Assembly (NCBI GenBank): GCA_016711295.1
Contig: JADJTE010000032.1
Coordinates: forward strand, 1-32,297
Length of the DNA: 32,297 nucleotides
Reading direction: 5' to 3'
Source: Sphingobacteriales bacterium
GTDB lineage: Bacteria; Bacteroidota; Bacteroidia; Chitinophagales; UBA2359
This document shows positions 28,115-32,297 of the stretch, piece by piece. The translations under genes and the position numbers were made by a program. Every line of letters starts with the position of its first letter. Within the stretch, counting starts at the first letter, position 1. The notes under the pieces were generated by a model that worked only from the letters and a program-made list of their open reading frames with translations, was not told the DNA's origin and did no database searches.

Positions 28115-28186
28115 GATTTTTGATTATTTCGCCCTCCGTGTATTCGTTCCTAAGCATTTAGGCGGATAAAGTTTCAGGGCATGAAG

Positions 28187-29956
28187 CTAAAACCCCAAGC
28201 CACCAATCACCACCCGCCCACTTTGCAGCACCGCATCGGGCGAGTAGCAAGTCCAAAAGTACAAACCCTGCGGCAAATCGGCTATGCCTAAGCGAACCGA
28301 ACCGCCATTAGCCCGCAAAGCCAAACGCCGCACCGCCCGACCAGGGGCATCTTACAAGCTAAATTGTAGCTCGTGGCTTGGTGATAGTGCGCCGACCGCC
28401 TCCAAGTGAAGCACGTCACTCGCGGGGTTGGGCAATACGCTGATGCGGTAGGTAGGCACAGCCACCTGACCCACCGCCGTAGGCACAACCGAAAATTGCT
28501 GCGTCGCCACCGCCGTATCCGTACAAACAAAGGCGGTAAGCGTGGCGGTGTACTGCCCTTGCGTAGCGTACTCGTGCGTGACCAAGGCAGGGCAAGCCCC
28601 GTAGCCCTGACCACACACAAAGGGCGGCGAACCATCGCCAAAATCCCAGACGTAATAACCGCCGTCTATGCTGTCGGGATAGACGTATTGCGATAGGTTT
28701 TGAAAGCCGACCTCCAAGGGGCTGTCGCCTGTTTGGTAGGCGGTAAATGCGGCTTGGGGTTCGGTGAGCAAGCCCATGCAGTTGGTCTTGACCATATAGA
28801 CCAAAGCCTTGCCTATGGCAGCGGTATCTTTGCGTCCCATGACCAAGTAACCGCCGTCGTCGGTGGGGGCTATGCAGTAGCCGTAATCGTTTTCAGAACC
28901 GCCGTAATCCCTTGCCCACAATACATTGCCCGAACTGTCGGTTTTGGCGATGCAGAGGTTAGTTTTGATATAAAGCGGAGGCATAGCCCGTATGCCCGCT
29001 AACACGTAGGCTTGCCCTTCGTTCACCATAACAAAGTCTTCGACCAGATGGATTTCCTCTAAGGCATGCCACCATATTAGGTTGCCCAAAGTATCAACTT
29101 TGCCAATTAAACCCCTGCGCCCTCCTGTGGGCGGTCCATAAACTCCTACAAATACCATTTTTTGGTCGGGTGTCCAAGCCACGTGCCCAGCTGCATCACG
29201 AGAGCCTATATTATAGACATTTTTCCACAAAATAGCACCTGCCGAATCAACTCTTGCTAAAAATATGTCGCATTGTATAGGGTTGCCACTATCATCATAA
29301 TTTTCTAAGCCCAAATAGAACATATCACTACTTTGGGGCAGGGTGAGTATCTTAGCAATATAGCTCTGTTTCGTGGTATCGAAATCGGCACTATAACGGT
29401 GCTGCCACAATACCTCGCCCTGGCGGTAGTTTTGGCGGCGTAGGCGACCCAAGGGTCGTAATTGGGGGTGTAGATAATGCTAAATCCCCCCATAGTATAG
29501 CTATTGTTAATAGTAGGGCTTATGCCAAAAAAGCCTGTGTGAAATAAATCGCTTTCTATAAAAAACAAATCAGTTTGCAAACATGTATCATTGATAATTT
29601 GCAGAAAACCAGTATCACCGATTATTGAATTATTAAAAGATGTTCCCCTTTATTATGTACGTATTGTCTTCTTTAAAAATGGAATTAATATTTGAATTTG
29701 TGTTTATATTATTGTATATTTCTTGATGAATGATATTTCCATAATTATCCAATATTAGACCATAGGCATAAGCATATGCTTGTGTAAGGGGCGTGTACCG
29801 ACCAAAAGCGATATAATGCTCGTTGTGGGGTTCTACAATAATTATATCGTGTATGTCAGACCAAGGTTCTAATGTCTTTTGAAAATATTTGGGTTGCCCT
29901 TGCCCATTTGCCCAAAAATGACAGCAAAGCAGTATAGTCATAAATAATGCTTTCAT
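28187..29956 (-). pseudogene. Secreted beta-propeller-like protein with PKD domain and T9SS type A sorting signal, disrupted
   Basis: The protein is about 590 residues. Signal peptide (ends near FWANGQG), then repeated blade-like motifs with FLARVDSAGAILWKNVY, GLIGKVDTLGNLIWW and CIAKTDSSGNVLWARDYGGS, as in repeat proteins that form propellers. A PKD domain follows (PQAAFTAYQTGDSPLEVGF, YVWDFGDGSPP). The C-terminus is a T9SS type A sorting domain (ISVLPNPASDVLHLEA, then LPQGLYFWTCYSPDA). Frames break near 29636 (TTTT) and 29440. An in-frame TAA at 28352-28354 falls where a Tyr codon is expected (LQFSL then DAPGRAV). It is presumably exported and anchored outside; substrate unknown. Confidence 0.75.
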
Positions 29957-29980
29957 GGTTTTTTATTTAACAAATTAAAC

Positions 29981-30015
29981 AAAAAATTGGCAAGCACCTA
30001 TAAAGTGCTTACCAA
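29981..30015 (-). terminator. Terminator of the beta-helix gene
   Basis: On the minus strand TTGGTAAGCAC and GTGCTTGCCAA (30015-29987) pair around a seven-base loop with one mismatch, followed by TTTTTT. It lies 17 bases past the stop at 30032. Confidence 0.75.
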
Positions 30016-30031
30016 TTCTATACATAAAACA

Positions 30032-32297
30032 TTATTTAATGACGACCAATTTATTGCTCGCCAAAACGCCACGCTCGCAGTGTAGCAGGTAGTAGTACAT
30101 GCCGTTAGGTATCTGGCTTAGGTCATATTGCAGCATACCGCTATTTTGTAGGGCTTTTGCATCATAAGTTGACCACTCACGCTGTATAATTATGATTAGC
30201 TGTTTCGTTGTCAGGTATATGGTAGCTCATATCAACGCTATTTGCAGCAGGATTAGGCATTACTTTCAAATAGTTATCGCCTACGTTGTTATTTGTCATT
30301 TTAAAGGCAATGCTACCCAAGTTGTTAGTGCCAATAAAAGTAGCTGCTGCATCGGGCAAAAGGGGCAAGGGTATTTCGAACTCCTCGCCGTAGAGCATGT
30401 ATAACAAGGCGTGCGCCTCAAAAGCGGCGCGGCTACCGCTGTGGGCTATTTGGCGTACAGTAACTTCTTCTGCTGCTGTTAGCTGCATATAGGTTCTGCC
30501 CGATTGCTGCACTTGCCAATACAATTGGTATAATTGTTTTAAGTAATAGGTATCTGTATCGCTGTCGGGTAGGTTGTTCATGGCATCGTTGTACTTGGCA
30601 GCATCGCCGCCCACTACATAGTAGGGCAACATGCGCAGGCGCGATTCTTCGGTCTGCAAATCGTCGAACAAGGCGGCTATGGTAGCAGAGTCTGCCCCTT
30701 CTTCCCAATAGCTTTGCAGCAGTTTAAATGCCTCGCGGTTGCGCTCCCATTCGTCCGAAATAATTTTTATTTGCCCAGGAGGTTTGGGTGGAGTACCGCC
30801 GCAGTTTTCCGCAACTGATGTTTGTGAAACGCAAATCTGCACATTGACATTCGTGCTTACATTTTGCGGTACGTAGGTAATGCCCCTGCATCGGGTCGGG
30901 CAAAGTAGGTGAAGTCGGGCACACTGGCATCGGCAAAAATATGGGGCAAGCCCCAAGCCGCATTATAGGGGACAAAACTATTGTCGGCGGGGTTTTGGAT
31001 GTAAAGGCAACGTAGTTTGGCACAGGCCTGGTCGTCTAATGATCCTGGGTCGGGGGGTAGCACGGGTGTTGGGCTTGGTGGGTTGTAGGGTTGCACTAAC
31101 AGGGCACTAAACCCAAATAGGTCGAAGTTGTTGCAAGTAATTTGAGTGCCGCCGTCAATTATATTTCCGTTGTCGCCAAAAGCCCATACATCTATCACAT
31201 CAAACGTAAATCGGTTTAGTTTTACGAGGTTGGGTGTCTTGCGGTTGCTCAACAGTCCAATGCCTATGGTGCTTTGGTTTATTTCGTTGTGGCGCACATC
31301 AAAGAGGCAACCACGAAGCAATATGCCCAAATCGGTGAGCATACCTGATGTGAAGGTGCTGCGGGTATGGGGTTAATGCGGTTTTCGAGTATGCGCATGT
31401 TGGAGCCTGTTGCTTGTATGCCAATTCTACATTCGTTAAAGGTGCAATACGTAGTATTGAAAGTGTTCACTAAGGGGTCTAAAAACACGCCCAGCGACGA
31501 AACACCTACATTATTTTGGTCGAACATAAGCCATCTAAGGTTTATTTGATGCGAGGCAATACTGCAGATGCCATATTTTAGGTTGGCAAAGTTGGGTATG
31601 CCCACAGGTCTGATTAGCACAGTCAGGTTTTTGTAGCCCAATAGCTCGATGCCCACTTCGCTGCGCGACACATTGGCACTTGGTCGAAGGGATAAAGTTC
31701 GCCTGTAGAGGTAAAGGTGGTGTTTGTTACAGCGCATACAGATTCGCCGTTGGTATTGGTATTGACAAAGTTTCGCAGGTGAATACCTTGTAAGCAATTG
31801 GAAAAAGTTGTTTCCGAATTGGTCATGCACACACCGCCGTAGGTAGTGGGTATATCGTCGGTAATAGTCGTTAGATAGGCACCTGATACACTTGGCACTA
31901 ATAACATAGGACTTAGGGGGTTTAGTGTGGCATAAGTCAAGTATGCAGGTCGTCCAAATCTATCAAGGGGCGTAAGCGAGCCTGCTATGCCAATAATGGC
32001 TTGCTCAATTTTGGTCTGGTTTTGGGCTATTACCTTAGCGTAGTTGCGCGTGGCTCCGCCCGGCGTATTGACGCGGGCAATACCCTGACCCGGACCTTTG
32101 TACGCGAATGCCCTGCCACATAGTTTGGCAAATGGGGTCGCCCCTGAATCGGCAGTCATCCAATATGAGATTACCTCCGGTTTGCGTATTGCAAAGCACT
32201 TGTACGCGCCCTTTGGGTCCGAATTCGAAATAAAGGTTATTCATGTTAATTTCTGAATTAAAATTAATATTCAAATCGCCATTTATTCGTATTGGGT
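30032..32297 (-). pseudogene. Large secreted right-handed beta-helix-type protein with T9SS type A sorting signal (3' part only), frameshifted
   Basis: The gene is cut by the right edge of the window, where its frame is still open (RINGDLNINFNSEINMNN). Repeated short strands such as NLILDDCRFRGD, TTYCTFNECRIGIQATGSNM and FDVRHNEINQSTIGIGLL fit a right-handed parallel beta-helix. A helical region follows (WERNREAFKLLQSYWEEG). The C-terminus is a T9SS type A domain (VMPNPAANSVDM, YSVSGQLM, LSQIPNGMYYYLLHCERG). Frameshifts lie near 32100, 31680, 31370, 30880, 30185 and 30150. It is probably a surface or secreted protein; binding target unknown. Many of the breaks are single-base and may be sequence errors. 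Confidence 0.72.

Larger units (their letters stand above)
27522..28186. other. Gene-free, repeat-rich intergenic stretch
   Basis: No gene is supported here. It holds an inverted form of the CCTACGGCATTTTA motif (27553-27566), a strong hairpin (27650-27677), a TGGTAACTATTTAGG motif near 27758, and a small ATCCCC/GGGGAT hairpin flanked by CTTGAC/GTCAAG (about 27830-27875). The ~63-bp repeat shared with 13.3 kb is also here. Several of these look like dispersed intergenic repeats of the genome. Confidence 0.6.

Overview
The window looks like a chromosomal segment of a gliding-type Bacteroidota, probably uncultured (Saprospiria/Chitinophagia-like; this placement is inference). Support: several large secreted proteins end in type IX secretion (T9SS) sorting domains (a gliding-type CHU_C/type B domain at 17.6-17.9 kb, type A domains at 28.2 and 30.0 kb). 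There are many SPII lipoproteins, -7 boxes of the Bacteroidota form TAnnTTTG precede several genes, and Shine-Dalgarno sequences are mostly absent.

Region A (1-11.45 kb) is an accessory island. Three copies of one IS4-like insertion sequence (right end at 1447; 2817-4277; 9874-11448) sit among minus-strand gene cassettes. Each cassette starts with a lipoprotein, and they are separated by a shared hairpin-forming repeat family (1614-2143, 6247-6657, 9342-9501). Cassette 1 (6222 down to 2154) encodes a multidomain lipoprotein ending in an EndoU-like RNase toxin domain, with a coupled putative immunity gene. The second IS copy splits the EndoU domain, and removing it together with one TTATAA target duplication restores the reading frame. 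Cassette 2 (9321 down to 6660) encodes a broken lipoprotein with an HExxH metalloprotease-like motif and an intact partner lipoprotein. Cassette 3 (9879 down to 9524) is a small Cys-rich lipoprotein. The third IS copy carries a nested 101-bp MITE-like insert with a CTAA duplication.

Region B (11.43-13.1 kb) is a decayed run of three overlapping phage-tail-like genes next to IS copy 3. Region C (13.1-27.4 kb) is mostly ordinary chromosome: a 1,409-residue S8 protease with a T9SS type B signal, an Rpn-type PD-(D/E)XK nuclease with 8-residue repeats, cutA, a gmhA-type isomerase, two Nudix hydrolases, trmB, a class I aminotransferase, folK, a periplasmic glycerophosphodiesterase and a DUF4846 lipoprotein. 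A 231-bp array of 33 heptamers lies just upstream of folK. Region D (27.4-32.3 kb) has a repeat-rich intergenic stretch and then two secreted T9SS type A proteins on the minus strand, the last running off the window.

A general caution: almost every long gene, including housekeeping ones, is broken by one-base indels, many of them one base short in a homopolymer (AAAA, TTTT, CCC, GGGGG). This points to sequencing or assembly error for many apparent pseudogenes. The IS insertion, its target duplication, the nested MITE and the repeat arrays do not depend on that. Genes are therefore annotated over their reconstructed full spans, with frameshift sites given.
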